Assembly (NCBI GenBank): GCA_964605235.1
Contig: CAZSBB010000004.1
Span: 124,001-188,000 of the forward strand
Length of the DNA: 64,000 bases
Direction: 5' to 3'
Origin: CAZSBB01 sp964605235
GTDB lineage: Bacteria > Planctomycetota > Phycisphaerae > Phycisphaerales > Phycisphaeraceae
Within the stretch, counting starts at the first letter, position 1; each line of letters begins with the position of its first letter. Positions 1 to 10,900 of this stretch are shown here, piece by piece. The position numbers were made by a program, and so were the translations under genes. The notes below the pieces were generated by a model, which was not told where the DNA came from, ran no database searches, and worked only from the letters and a program-made list of their open reading frames with translations.

Positions 1-1715
<1,715 letters not shown>

Positions 1716-1840
1716 TGGGAATGAGTGACCCGCCGCGACCCGCCGATTCGCTGCGCTCATCAGCGGCTTGGTGGTGAGCGGTGGTGTTCCGAGGTTGATT
1801 GGGTGTGCCGCTGAGGTGCTTTGTTTTTTGAAGGAACCGC

Positions 1841-4681
1841 ATGGCGCGCACGCTTTACATCATTGACGGTCACGCCCAGATTTTCCGCGCCTACTTCGCC
1901 ATCCGCGGCGGGATGAGCAGTCCCGTCACCGGCGAGCCCACGCATGCGGTGTTCGCCTTTGCCGGCATGATGCTCCAGTTCTTCGAGCAACTGAAACCCG
2001 AACTGGCGGTCATGGCGATCGACATGCCCGGCCCGACCTTCCGCGACGAGCTGGACCCGCAGTACAAAGCCCAGCGCGATCCCCCGCCGGCCGACTTTTT
2101 CACCCAGGAAAAACGCATCTTCGAAATGGTGCGCCTGTTCGGCATTCCCGTCATCGGCCAGCCTGGCGCGGAGGCCGACGACCTGATCGCCACTTTCACC
2201 CAGCGCGCCCTCGCGGCTGCTGACGATGTGGACATCCGCATTGTTTCCAAGGACAAGGACCTGGAACAACTGCTGAGCGACCGGGTGCAGATGTTCGACA
2301 TCCACACCGGAAAAACCATCACCCCCCAAACCCTGCTCGAAGAAAAAGGCATCACCCCCGCGCAGGTGGTGGACCTGCTGGCGCTCACCGGCGACAAGGT
2401 GGACAACATCCCCGGCATCGACGGCGTGGGCAACAAGACGGCTGCCCTGCTGCTGCAACAGTATGGCTCCATCGCGGGCATCTATGACCACCTGAGCGAA
2501 ATCAAAGGCAAACGCCAGGAAAAACTCGCCGCCGGGCGCGACCGCCTGCCGCTGAATCTGCAACTGGTCAAGCTCAAGGACGACGTGGACGTGCCCTTCG
2601 CGCTGGCCGACGCGCAGCTCAAACCCGTCGATCGCGCCGGGCTGACTAAGCTGTTCCGCGACATGGGCTTTCGCCGGCATATCAGCGATCTGGAAAAACT
2701 GCTGGGGGTGTCCGCCCCGGCTGAATCAACTGCCAAAGCTTCGTCGACTCCGCCGGCCCAGGAGCAAGGCACGCTGTTTCAGACTTCGCTGTTCGACAGC
2801 GTGGAAGCAGCGCCGGATGCCGCCGACGCGCCCGTGGAAACCGATCTGCACACCGCGCAGGAATACGATTACCACTGCATCACCACCGCGGCGCAGCTTG
2901 CGGAACTGGTCGCCACGCTCCAGCGGCAGACGCTCATTGCCGTGGACACGGAAACCGTGGGGCTGGGGCACCGGGCGGCCCTGTGCGGCATCTCGCTGGC
3001 GTGGCGCGAAGGACACGGGGTGTACATCCCCACCCGCGCCCCGGCGGGCGAAGCGCATCTGGATGAAGCCACGGTGCTCGCCGCGCTGACGCCGGTGCTG
3101 TTGGACCGCACCATCGGCAAGTGCGGGCACAACCTCAAATACGACCTGCTGGTGCTCCGGCACGCCGGGGTGCGTGTGCGCGGCGTGGTGTTCGACTCGC
3201 TCATTGCCGCCCATCTGCTGAACCTGCCCGAACGCGGGCTCGACGACCTGGCGCGATCGCTGCTGGGGCATCAGACCATTCCCATCAGTCGGCTCATCGG
3301 CGAAGCGGGGCGCGGCATGAAGCAGCGCACCATGGACAGCGTGCCGCTGGCAATGATCGCCCCCTATGCCGCTGAGGACGCCGACGTGTCGCTGCGGTTC
3401 TGCCTGCAACTGCGCGAACAACTGGCGCAGCAAGGCATGACGGAGCTGGCGCAGCAGGTGGAGATGCCGCTGGTGGAAGTGCTGGCGGAGATGGAATTCG
3501 CCGGCATCCGCGTGCAGCCCGACGTGTTGATGCAGCAGAAAGAGCAGCTCAACCAGCGCATCGTGGAGCTGCGCGATGCGATTTACGACGCCGCCGGTGG
3601 GCCGTTCAATCTCGACTCGCCCAAGCAACTGGCGGAGGTGTTGTTCACGCAGATGGGGCTGCCGGTCATCAAGCGCAACAAGACCGGCCCGAGCACGGAC
3701 ATCGAAGTGCTCGAGAAGCTCGCCGACATGGAAGGCTTGCCTGATGAGCAGGCGAAGCTGCCGCGCCTGATCGTGGAGTACCGCCAACTGAGCAAGCTGG
3801 TCAACACCTATCTGGACAACCTGCGCGACAGCATTCACGCGGACTCCGGGCGCGTGCATGCGAGCTTTCATCAGACCGGCGCGGCGACCGGGCGTTTGAG
3901 CTCCAGTGGGCCCAACCTGCAGAACATTCCCATTCGCACGGAAGTCGGTCGGCAGATTCGCAAAGCATTTGTGGCAGCGCCGGGGCAACTGCTCATCAGT
4001 GCCGACTACTCGCAGATCGAGCTGCGCGTGCTGGCGCACTTCTCGCAGGATGAGGAATTGCTCAAAGCGTTCCGCGCCGATCAGGACATCCACGCGGCGG
4101 TGGCGGCGCAGGTGTTCGGCGTCGCGCCCGATGCGGTGACCGGCGAGCAGCGCAGCCGGGCGAAGGTGATCAACTTCGGCATTATCTACGGCATCACCGC
4201 GTTCGGGCTGTCCCGTCGCATCGAGCAACTGAGCAAACAGGACGCCCAGAAGCTCATCGACGACTACCGCCGGCGGTTCCCCGGCATCGATCGCTTCCTC
4301 GCCCAGTGCATCGCGCAGGCGGAGGAGCATGGCTACGTGACCACCATCCTCGGGCGCCGTCGCCCCATCCGCGAGATCACCGGACGGAATCCACAAACCC
4401 GCGCGTTGGGCGAACGGCTGGCGATCAACACGGTGGTGCAGGGCAGCGCCGCCGACCTGATCAAGCTCGCCATGGTGAAGCTGCAGAACCGCATTGACGC
4501 GGAAAATCTGCCCCTGCGGATTTTGCTGCAAATCCATGATGAGCTTGTAGTTGAGACGCCGGCGGAGGCTGCGCCGCAGATGGCGGAAGTGGTCCGGCAG
4601 GAGATGGAAACCGCCCTGGAACTGGGGGTTCCGCTGAAGGTGGAAACCGGGGTGGGCGGGGACTGGCTGGCGGCGAAATAA
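1841..4681 (+). CDS. polA: DNA polymerase I
   Basis: A 946-residue family A polymerase for Okazaki-fragment processing and gap repair. It has three domains: an N-terminal 5'-3' exonuclease/FEN (about 1-290, starting LYIIDGHAQIFRAY and including the GxGNKTA-type helix-hairpin-helix), a 3'-5' exonuclease (about 345-530) and the polymerase (about 545-946). The proofreading domain keeps its acidic residues (D369 and E371 in VDTETVG, then NLKYD and YAAEDAD), so it is probably active, unlike the degenerate domain of many bacterial Pol I enzymes. The polymerase has motif A (DYSQIELR, D722), motif B (RSRAKVINFGIIYG) and motif C (HDE, D900-E901). AAGGA lies six bases before the ATG. The gene appears to stand alone 125 bp after purL. 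Confidence 0.98.
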   Translation: MARTLYIIDGHAQIFRAYFAIRGGMSSPVTGEPTHAVFAFAGMMLQFFEQLKPELAVMAIDMPGPTFRDELDPQYKAQRDPPPADFFTQEKRIFEMVRLFGIPVIGQPGAEADDLIATFTQRALAAADDVDIRIVSKDKDLEQLLSDRVQMFDIHTGKTITPQTLLEEKGITPAQVVDLLALTGDKVDNIPGIDGVGNKTAALLLQQYGSIAGIYDHLSEIKGKRQEKLAAGRDRLPLNLQLVKLKDDVDVPFALADAQLKPVDRAGLTKLFRDMGFRRHISDLEKLLGVSAPAESTAKASSTPPAQEQGTLFQTSLFDSVEAAPDAADAPVETDLHTAQEYDYHCITTAAQLAELVATLQRQTLIAVDTETVGLGHRAALCGISLAWREGHGVYIPTRAPAGEAHLDEATVLAALTPVLLDRTIGKCGHNLKYDLLVLRHAGVRVRGVVFDSLIAAHLLNLPERGLDDLARSLLGHQTIPISRLIGEAGRGMKQRTMDSVPLAMIAPYAAEDADVSLRFCLQLREQLAQQGMTELAQQVEMPLVEVLAEMEFAGIRVQPDVLMQQKEQLNQRIVELRDAIYDAAGGPFNLDSPKQLAEVLFTQMGLPVIKRNKTGPSTDIEVLEKLADMEGLPDEQAKLPRLIVEYRQLSKLVNTYLDNLRDSIHADSGRVHASFHQTGAATGRLSSSGPNLQNIPIRTEVGRQIRKAFVAAPGQLLISADYSQIELRVLAHFSQDEELLKAFRADQDIHAAVAAQVFGVAPDAVTGEQRSRAKVINFGIIYGITAFGLSRRIEQLSKQDAQKLIDDYRRRFPGIDRFLAQCIAQAEEHGYVTTILGRRRPIREITGRNPQTRALGERLAINTVVQGSAADLIKLAMVKLQNRIDAENLPLRILLQIHDELVVETPAEAAPQMAEVVRQEMETALELGVPLKVETGVGGDWLAAK

Positions 4682-4730
4682 CCGGCCAGGGCAAGCAGGG
4701 AATTATTGCGCTAGCTCTTGACGAAAGTTG

Positions 4731-4739
4731 TGGTATACT
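4731..4739 (+). promoter_or_regulatory. Extended -10 promoter with long leader for the RRM protein
   Basis: The sequence TGGTATACT is an extended -10 element (TGN plus TATACT). A TTGACG lies only 10 bp upstream (4718-4723), too close to be a normal -35. Transcription would start near 4746 and leave about 160 nt of untranslated leader before the ATG at 4909. Long leaders of this kind are known for cold-shock mRNAs, but that link is inference here. Confidence 0.55.
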
Positions 4740-4908
4740 CCCCGCCAACAGATTGCCGATCGAAAACGCAACAGTCATTTCCTTTTCCCGGATGTTCCTG
4801 TCTGCTCCTTCGCTCCGTCTGCCTTTCCGGCCTGGAACAACAGGCTCTTTCGCCTCGGCCCCGAAAGCAATCCCTAGGGCCGCAATGGATTTCTGTGGAG
4901 CATCTGGT

Positions 4909-5283
4909 ATGAGTAAGAAACTGTATGTGGGCAACCTGGCTTACGCCGTGGACAACGCCGAACTGGAAGAACTGTTCGGCCAGTTCGGCACGGTTCGGTC
5001 CGCCGAGGTCATCATCGACCGCGGCACCGGCCGGAGCAAGGGCTTTGGCTTCGTCGAGATGGAATCCGACGACGACGCCAACGCCGCCATCGAAGCGCTG
5101 TCCGGCAAAGAGCACGGCGGCCGCGCCCTGACCGTCAACGAAGCCAAGCCCCGCGAGCCCCGCTCCGGTGGTTTCGGTGGTGGCGGCGGCGGCGGTCGTG
5201 GTGGCTACGGCGGCGGCGGCGGTGGTGGCGGCCGCGGTGGCTACGGCGGCGGCGGTGGTGGTCGCGGTCGCGGCAACTATTGA
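4909..5283 (+). CDS. RRM-domain glycine-rich RNA-binding protein
   Basis: A 124-residue protein with one RNA recognition motif (about 2-82) followed by a glycine/arginine-rich tail made of GGYGGGGGG-type units. RNP2 is KLYVGNLAY and RNP1 is KGFGFVEM, both intact, so it should bind single-stranded RNA. This architecture is that of bacterial and plant glycine-rich RNA-binding proteins, often cold induced and proposed RNA chaperones. The ATG at 4909 is chosen because GTGGAG lies eight bases upstream and the RRM begins at once. An in-frame TTG at 4753 would add 52 residues of poor quality. A strong terminator follows directly, so the gene is monocistronic. Confidence 0.93.
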   Translation: MSKKLYVGNLAYAVDNAELEELFGQFGTVRSAEVIIDRGTGRSKGFGFVEMESDDDANAAIEALSGKEHGGRALTVNEAKPREPRSGGFGGGGGGGRGGYGGGGGGGGRGGYGGGGGGRGRGNY

Positions 5284-5312
5284 GCCCACGCTCACGTCAA
5301 CCTCACAACAAC

Positions 5313-5348
5313 AAAAAAAGCCGAACCTTTGGGGGTTCGGCTTTTTTT
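5313..5348 (+). terminator. Rho-independent terminator after the RRM gene
   Basis: An A7 run, a stem AGCCGAACC/GGTTCGGCT with a short loop, and a T7 run. The flanking A and T runs make it usable in both directions, so it may also end the convergent sugar kinase transcript. Confidence 0.93.
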
Positions 5349-5432
5349 ATTGGTTTGCACGGTCGCGGGTCGGTGCAGCGGATGAGCATCAGGCGTTCAC
5401 GCCACCCAGCCCGCAAAAATCAGCTCCAGATC

Positions 5433-5533
5433 CACCACCGAGACACAGAGAGCACAGAGTGAAAGCAGGAGGACAGCATCTCCCTGCATTTCTCGGTGAG
5501 TCTTGCTCGGTGTTCTCTGTGCCTCAGTGGTTA
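5433..5533. repeat. Octad-type palindromic intergenic repeat, copy 1
   Basis: The left arm (5433-5459) carries repeated ACACAGAG/GCACAGAG units spaced by eight bases. The right arm (5508-5533) is an imperfect reverse complement ending CTCTGTGCCTCAGTGG. The same style of element recurs near 44.9 kb and 46.1 kb. It lies between two converging genes and codes for nothing. Confidence 0.6.
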
Positions 5534-5554
5534 CAACTCTTTGGCGCTTGTGGG

Positions 5555-6640
5555 TCAGCGCTTGATGCGCGCCGAGCCGCCGCCGGCGACGTGCAGCAGT
5601 TCGTCGAGTACGATCTCGCTGGTGTCGCCGCGGGTGCTCATCAGCAGCGCGCCGTGGGCGACGCCGAGGTTGACGCATTCCTGCGGGGTCTTGCCGGTGA
5701 GGAAGCCATAGGTGAAGCCGGAGGCGAAGCCGTCGCCGCCGCCGACGCGGTCTTCGATTTCCAGGTCGGGGAAGTCGAGGCCGTCGTAGAACACGCCGTC
5801 GTGCCACATGATGGCGGACCAGTCATTGACCAGCGCGGTCTTCACGCCGCGCAGCGTGGTGCCGACGATCTTGATGTTCGGGTAGTCCTTGACGACCTTC
5901 TCGACCATCTTCTTGAACGCGGTGGTGTCGAGCTTGCCCTTCTCCACGTCGACGCCCTCGGCGTGGTAGCCGAGCACTTTTTCGAAGTCCTCTTCGTTGC
6001 CGATCAGGCAGTCGATGTAGGGGACCAGCGGCTTGGTGGTTTCGATGGCTTCCTTGCTCGACCAGAGCTTGGAGCGGAAGTTCAGGTCATAGGAGACGAT
6101 GGTGCCGGCTTCGTGGGCCGCCTTGACGGCCTCGGCGACGACCTGCCGGGTCGACGCGCTCAGGGCTGCGAAAATGCCGCCGGTGTGCAGCCAGCGGACG
6201 CCCTTTTCGACGAAGAGCTTTTTCCAGTTCACGTCGCCCGGCTGCATGCCAGCGGTGGCGGAGTGACCACGGTCGTACAAGGTGACGCTGGCGCGCTTGG
6301 AGTGGCCGACTTCGGTGAAGTTCAGGCCGATGCGGTCCTTCTTGCCCACGCCGTCGTACTTGCGTTCGACGGCAAAGCTCACGTCCATGCCGGCGCTGCG
6401 GGCGTGGTTGCGGATAATCGCGCCCATGGGGCTGCTGTTGAGGCCGCCCACCCAGCCGGTGCGCAGACCCAATCGCGCCAGGGCGTAGCTCACGTTGTAC
6501 TCCCCGCCGCCGACGCACACTTCCAGCTCACGGGCGAACTCGATGCGGCCGTGGCCCGGAGGGGACAGGCGAATCATGCATTCACCCAGCGAAACGAGGT
6601 CCAGAGCAGCCTGGTCAGCGGACTTGATCTTCAAGCTCAT
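5555..6640 (-). CDS. kdgK: PfkB-family sugar kinase, probably 2-keto-3-deoxygluconate kinase
   Basis: A 361-residue ribokinase-fold kinase. The N-terminal segment LVSLGECMIRLSPPGHGRIEFARELEVCVGGGEYNVSYALARLG (quoted in parts: LGECMIRLSPP, then VGGGEYNVSYALARLG) closely resembles KDG kinases, which phosphorylate 2-keto-3-deoxygluconate before aldol cleavage. SYDLNFRSKLW and IGNEEDFEKVLG are family marks. The C-terminal anion hole reads VGGGDGFASGF instead of the usual GAGD; the catalytic Asp is kept. Substrate cannot be fixed from sequence; other PfkB sugars are possible. It is transcribed towards the RRM gene and appears to stand alone. Confidence 0.7.
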   Translation of the reverse strand: MSLKIKSADQAALDLVSLGECMIRLSPPGHGRIEFARELEVCVGGGEYNVSYALARLGLRTGWVGGLNSSPMGAIIRNHARSAGMDVSFAVERKYDGVGKKDRIGLNFTEVGHSKRASVTLYDRGHSATAGMQPGDVNWKKLFVEKGVRWLHTGGIFAALSASTRQVVAEAVKAAHEAGTIVSYDLNFRSKLWSSKEAIETTKPLVPYIDCLIGNEEDFEKVLGYHAEGVDVEKGKLDTTAFKKMVEKVVKDYPNIKIVGTTLRGVKTALVNDWSAIMWHDGVFYDGLDFPDLEIEDRVGGGDGFASGFTYGFLTGKTPQECVNLGVAHGALLMSTRGDTSEIVLDELLHVAGGGSARIKR

Positions 6641-6822
6641 CGGAAATCAGCTCCTTGATAAGCGGTCAGGGCAGGACGGGGACTGCCGGGAAATACACGT
6701 CGAGTCGGCCATTGTCGGGCTGGACATGGGCGAAGTCAAAACCCCCGGAAGTATCCTCGAAAACAGTGCCCCGGACGTCACTGGATGAGCGCAGCGAATC
6801 CACCGGATAAACGCCCCCAGCG

Positions 6823-8274
6823 CTAAAACAACTGCCCCTGCCCCGCATCGCGTTCCACCCGCTGGCGCGGCGAACGCGCCGAACGCGGCGTAGATGGCGA
6901 CCCCTGCGCCGGTGCAGGCTTCCCCGCATCCTCCCCCTGCACCACGCTGGTCACCCGTCCATCCACCAGCACCGTCTGGATCGTCATCCCCGGCTGAGCG
7001 TCGCCCGCATGGCGCAGCAACTTGCCATCCGCCCCCAGCGTGTAGCTGTAGCCGCGCTGCAGCACCTGGCGTGGGCCGATGGCGTGCAGTTGGCGCTGCA
7101 GGGCGTCGAGGCGCTGCCGGCGGTGGCGCAGCGTCTGGTTGAGCAGCGGCGCGAACCGTTGCTGCAGCAACGCCAGACGTTGACGGGCGCCGACGCAGCG
7201 TTGGCTCAGCGCAGCCGCGAGTTGCTGCTGGGCGCGTTCCAGGCTTTGCCGGCGATGCCGGAGCAGTTGTTCAGGCCGGCGAAAAAACGGATGGCGGGCG
7301 ACGGCTTCAAGTTGCTGCCGCCCCGCCTGCGCCTGTCGCCGGAGCACCAGCGCCAGGCGCTGCCGCAGTTGGTGCAGTTGGTGTTCCAGCGCGGCCCGAT
7401 CCGGCACCAGCGTCATGGCGGCCTGCGTGGGCGTGGCGCAGCGATGGTCCGCCACCAGCTCGGCGATGGTGGTGTCCGTCTCATGGCCAATGGCGGCGAC
7501 AATCGGCAGCCGACAGCGATACACCGCTTCCGCCACCACGCGCTCGTTGAACGCCCACAGGTCTTCGATGGAACCCCCGCCGCGCGTGAGGATGATGGCG
7601 TCGATCCCCAGCCTGGCGCCGTGCGTGGAAAGTTGATCGAGCGCCGCGGCAATTTCCCCGGCCGCGCGTTCGCCCTGCACGCGCACGTCATACAAAAACA
7701 GTTGGCAACCGGGCCAGCGGCGCCGGGTGGTGTTGATCACGTCCTGCAAGGCCGCGGCGCTGCGGCTGGTGACCACAGCAATCCGCTGCGCCATCACCGG
7801 CAGCGGCCGCTTGCGCTCGGGCTCAAAGTAACCCAGCTCGCGCAGCTCATTGCACAAGGCGCGAAACTGCTGTTCGAGCGTGCCCAGTCCCAGCGGTTCG
7901 ATGCGATCGACGTAAAGCTGCAGATGGCCCTGAGCGTCGTAGTAATCCAGTCGGCCGGTGACGATCACCTGCTGCCCGTCGCGGATGGCGATGTTCAGCC
8001 GCCGGGCAGTGCTGGCGAAGCAGACGCAGCGGAGCTGGCTGCCGGCGTCCTTGAGGCTGAAAAACCAGTGAGCGCGCTGGGAGAGATTGCTGATTTCCCC
8101 CACCACCCGCAGGCCCGAGGGAATGTGATCCGCCAGCGTCAGCTTGATCAGTTCGCTCAGTTGACTGACTGACAACGGCGCGGGCGCAGCGGCAGCAGCA
8201 CGCGGCGGCGCGGCAGCGCGCCTGCGGTGCGGCGGGGAAGCATCGTCAGGTTCGGGAAAGGGCAAGCGGGCCAT
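6823..8274 (-). CDS. xseA: Exodeoxyribonuclease VII large subunit
   Basis: A 483-residue XseA, the catalytic large subunit of ExoVII, which degrades single-stranded DNA in repair. Order: a basic low-complexity start, an OB-fold DNA-binding domain (about 35-130, LSVSQLSELIKLTL and VVGEISNLSQRAHWFFSLKD), the catalytic domain with VVTSRSAAALQDVINTTRRR, ILTRGGGSIEDLWAFNE and AIGHETDTTIAELVAD, a long Gln/Arg-rich helical segment, and a C-terminal RGYSYTL strand. The ATG at 8274 is used; the frame stays open upstream but the extra 52 residues are low complexity and would overlap the divergent neighbour. No xseB is seen next to it. Confidence 0.96.
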   Translation of the reverse strand: MARLPFPEPDDASPPHRRRAAAPPRAAAAAPAPLSVSQLSELIKLTLADHIPSGLRVVGEISNLSQRAHWFFSLKDAGSQLRCVCFASTARRLNIAIRDGQQVIVTGRLDYYDAQGHLQLYVDRIEPLGLGTLEQQFRALCNELRELGYFEPERKRPLPVMAQRIAVVTSRSAAALQDVINTTRRRWPGCQLFLYDVRVQGERAAGEIAAALDQLSTHGARLGIDAIILTRGGGSIEDLWAFNERVVAEAVYRCRLPIVAAIGHETDTTIAELVADHRCATPTQAAMTLVPDRAALEHQLHQLRQRLALVLRRQAQAGRQQLEAVARHPFFRRPEQLLRHRRQSLERAQQQLAAALSQRCVGARQRLALLQQRFAPLLNQTLRHRRQRLDALQRQLHAIGPRQVLQRGYSYTLGADGKLLRHAGDAQPGMTIQTVLVDGRVTSVVQGEDAGKPAPAQGSPSTPRSARSPRQRVERDAGQGQLF

Positions 8275-8297
8275 GGGGGCTATGGTATCGTGCGCAG

Positions 8298-8951
8298 ATG
8301 ACTTTTCGCTGGAGCACCGCGGATTTGGCGGACGCAATTGCCGCGGGGCTGCGCGCCCAGGCGGCGGCGGATGATCTGGAGCAGGCGGTGTACGGCTTTG
8401 ACAGCCGGGATGAACTGGGTCTGCATCCATTGATCCAGCAGGCGCTGCGGACGGCGGGCTATGGCGTGTATCCCGAGCAACGCTATCCGGGCGACTGGAA
8501 CCGGAGCAAGCGCACGGAGGGCAAGCGGTGCGACATCGTGCTGGCGCCGGATGAAGGGCCGCGCGGCCTGCGCGAGCCGCATCTGCGCGGAACGCTGTTT
8601 GACCACGACGGCCTGCTGGACCCTGAGGAAGCGTACTGGCTGGAAATCAAAACCGTCGCCCAGTTCGAACGCGACGGCCCGTTCAAACGCTACACCAGCG
8701 AACTGCTCTCCCCGGTGGCGCAGGACGTGAAAAAGCTCTGGGGCGACGGCGGCATCTTCCATGCGGGCCTGCTGCTGGTGCTGTTCACCGCCAGCGAGAT
8801 GGTCGGCACGCACGACCTGGGGGTGTGGCACCAGCGCTGCATCGAGCGCGGCTACCCGGTGGCGGCGCCCAATGTGCGCTGCTTCCCCATTGCCGAACGG
8901 ATCGGCAACGCCTGCTGCCATGTGGCGGTGTTCCCGGTGCGCGGGGTGTAG
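8298..8951 (+). CDS. Hypothetical protein with a PD-(D/E)XK-like core
   Basis: A 217-residue protein I cannot assign to a named family. After an N-terminal helical part (FDSRDELGLHPLIQQALRTAGYGVYPEQRYP) there is GKRCDIVLAPD and then, after a loop, YWLEIKTVAQF. An Asp on one strand and an E-x-K on the next, preceded by a helix and a conserved-looking Glu, is the signature of PD-(D/E)XK nuclease folds. This is a reading of the motif, not a family hit. The gene is divergent from xseA with only 23 bp between the start codons, which would suit joint regulation and a DNA-repair role. A sugar-nucleotide or other non-nuclease role cannot be excluded. Confidence 0.6.
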   Translation: MTFRWSTADLADAIAAGLRAQAAADDLEQAVYGFDSRDELGLHPLIQQALRTAGYGVYPEQRYPGDWNRSKRTEGKRCDIVLAPDEGPRGLREPHLRGTLFDHDGLLDPEEAYWLEIKTVAQFERDGPFKRYTSELLSPVAQDVKKLWGDGGIFHAGLLLVLFTASEMVGTHDLGVWHQRCIERGYPVAAPNVRCFPIAERIGNACCHVAVFPVRGV

Positions 8952-9052
8952 CGGGGTCAGCGCAAAGGATGGCGCGGGGGGAGGTCAATCGACCCGCGGA
9001 TTCGGCTGCGCCTCATCGCGCGGCTTCCGGGCGTGGGTGATCCGTCGGGGCG

Positions 9053-10870
9053 TCACAAGCCCGCGACGCGGTTGCCGGCTTTCTTGCTCAGGTCCTGGCG
9101 TTTGGGGCTGTTGCGGTCTTCGTCGAGGTTGCGTTCGACGAGGGAGCCGGACGCCTGATCGTAGTAGATCAGCCGGGTGTTCTTGCCGCCGACGATGCCT
9201 TCGCGGGCCGGGGCGTCGAAGTCGATATCCACGACCACGGCTCCGACGTTCATGTTGACCGCGCGTTCGACGCCGCCGGTGGACATCTTGACGATGCGCC
9301 CGATCGGATCGCCGGCGGCGATGGTGAACGACTGCACCTGCCACTGGCCGTTGAAGATGGCGTACACCTCGACGGTGACCTGCTTGTGGGCGGGATCGGC
9401 GCCGGTGAGGAAGAAGTCGTGTTCGGAGAGCACCTGGATGGGATCGGTCCAGGGGCTCTGCAGCGAGGCGAGGGTGAGTTTGTTGAAGAAGTCTTTGCGC
9501 TGCGACTGACTGAGGCTGTTCTGAAAGAAGACGGGGTTGAGCAGATTGGCGATCATGGCGTAGCGCACGGTCTGGCCGGGCTTGACGGTCAGGTCATGCT
9601 GCCAGATTTTCAGGACATCGCGGCCGCTCTCGTCGGCGGCGCCCAGGGCGTTGCCGTCCTCGGCCGCCAGTTCGGCTTCTTCGATCTTCAGCAGCACGTA
9701 CATTTCGCGCCGTTTGCGCTCGAGCAGATTCTTGAGCGCCACGGGATCATTCATCGCGGCGGCGGCATCCACCGGCGCGGCCGGCGCTCCGGGCCCGGCG
9801 CCGGGTCGAACCGCGGCGCTGCCGGGCAGACCGGCCGCCGGCGTCGGTGACGGGCTGGCGGGAACCTCGCCGGTGAGCGCCGAGAGGCTCTTGAGACGTT
9901 TCTGCAGAACTTCGATGTCCTGCTTGAGGAGTTCAAACTTTTCCCGCTGGTCGGGGGTCATGGACTGGGGATCGGCGTCCGGGGGCAACCACAGGCCTTC
10001 CGCCAGATCGGGGAACGGCGGCCGCGCCAGCCGGCTGCCGTTGCGCCGCGCCAGCTGCACCGCTTCATCCGCTTCCGCCACCGCCCAGCGTTCCCGACCG
10101 ACGCGGAAGCTCAGCGGATCGCCGCCCAGGAAGGGATACCACTCGTTGCCGGGCACCTGCTGGAGCGTCTGCGATTCGCCCCACTTGCCTTGCTCGACGT
10201 CGTACACCTGCTTGAGGAGCATCACGTCCGCGACGATCATCTTGGGTCGCCACCATGATTCGGGCACCGGCTGCATGCCGACCGGCGGCCGGGCGGTGAG
10301 CAACTGGCGCCAGACTTTCAGGTCGAACTCGGCGCTGACGGACACCCAGGTGAAGTCGCGGGGAATCTGCTTGCCGATCAGATCTTCAAAGGCGGCGACG
10401 AGCTTTTCGTCATAGGGTTCAGCGAGCACGCCAAAGCCCGAGGCATAGCGCAGCGAAGCGGGCTCGGGCGGCGTGGGGATGAAGTAATCGCGTTGCTCGA
10501 GGGTGCGTTGACCTTTGAAGAGATCAGGGTCCAGGCCGAACTTGGAGAACGGAATGTCGAGGCGATCGATTTCCAGCAGCGGGTTGCCGTGGCGTTTGCG
10601 GAATTCGTCGGTGTAGCGGGGAATCTTCATGGGCGGAAGATTGCTCGGGGCGCTCTCGCGGATCTGGTCGCGCAGGCTCGCGGCGCGGCGATCGATCTCG
10701 CGCTCGATCTCCGTGGGCGTCATCTCCTTGCCTTTGATCGAAGCCAGCGTGACGTTGTACGGGCTGGCCAGCACATAGAACCAGGTGACCAGCAGGGCGA
10801 AGAGCACGCCCACGGCGAGGACCACCTTTTCGATGTGCTTCTCGAAGAAGTTCAGATTCTTCAGCGGCAT
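9053..10870 (-). CDS. Single-TM hypothetical protein of the PilM operon
   Basis: A 605-residue protein with a short cytoplasmic start (MPLKNLNFFEKHIEKV), one membrane helix (about 16-37, VVLAVGVLFALLVTWFYVLAS) and a large outer portion. It contains a Pro/Ala/Gly-rich linker near the middle (about 345-380) and a C-terminal region with hydrophobic strands ending in NRVAGL. I do not recognise a named domain. It is the third gene of the operon led by the PilM-PilN fusion, 30 bp after the second gene, so a role as PilO/PilP-like inner-membrane alignment component is likely by position only. The ATG at 10870 has GGAG seven bases upstream and is preferred over the TTG at 10882. Confidence 0.8.
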   Translation of the reverse strand: MPLKNLNFFEKHIEKVVLAVGVLFALLVTWFYVLASPYNVTLASIKGKEMTPTEIEREIDRRAASLRDQIRESAPSNLPPMKIPRYTDEFRKRHGNPLLEIDRLDIPFSKFGLDPDLFKGQRTLEQRDYFIPTPPEPASLRYASGFGVLAEPYDEKLVAAFEDLIGKQIPRDFTWVSVSAEFDLKVWRQLLTARPPVGMQPVPESWWRPKMIVADVMLLKQVYDVEQGKWGESQTLQQVPGNEWYPFLGGDPLSFRVGRERWAVAEADEAVQLARRNGSRLARPPFPDLAEGLWLPPDADPQSMTPDQREKFELLKQDIEVLQKRLKSLSALTGEVPASPSPTPAAGLPGSAAVRPGAGPGAPAAPVDAAAAMNDPVALKNLLERKRREMYVLLKIEEAELAAEDGNALGAADESGRDVLKIWQHDLTVKPGQTVRYAMIANLLNPVFFQNSLSQSQRKDFFNKLTLASLQSPWTDPIQVLSEHDFFLTGADPAHKQVTVEVYAIFNGQWQVQSFTIAAGDPIGRIVKMSTGGVERAVNMNVGAVVVDIDFDAPAREGIVGGKNTRLIYYDQASGSLVERNLDEDRNSPKRQDLSKKAGNRVAGL

Positions 10871-10900
10871 GACACGCTCCAAGCGCCGGCGGCGCGGGAA

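Noticed and set aside
2726..4537. A 603-codon minus-strand frame inside polA
   Set aside because: It is fully antisense to a textbook polymerase gene and its translation is His/Arg/Gln-rich with no domain, as expected from GC-rich codon bias.
4718..4739. Classical -35/-10 promoter TTGACG...TATACT
   Set aside because: The spacing is only 10 bp. The extended -10 alone is a better reading.
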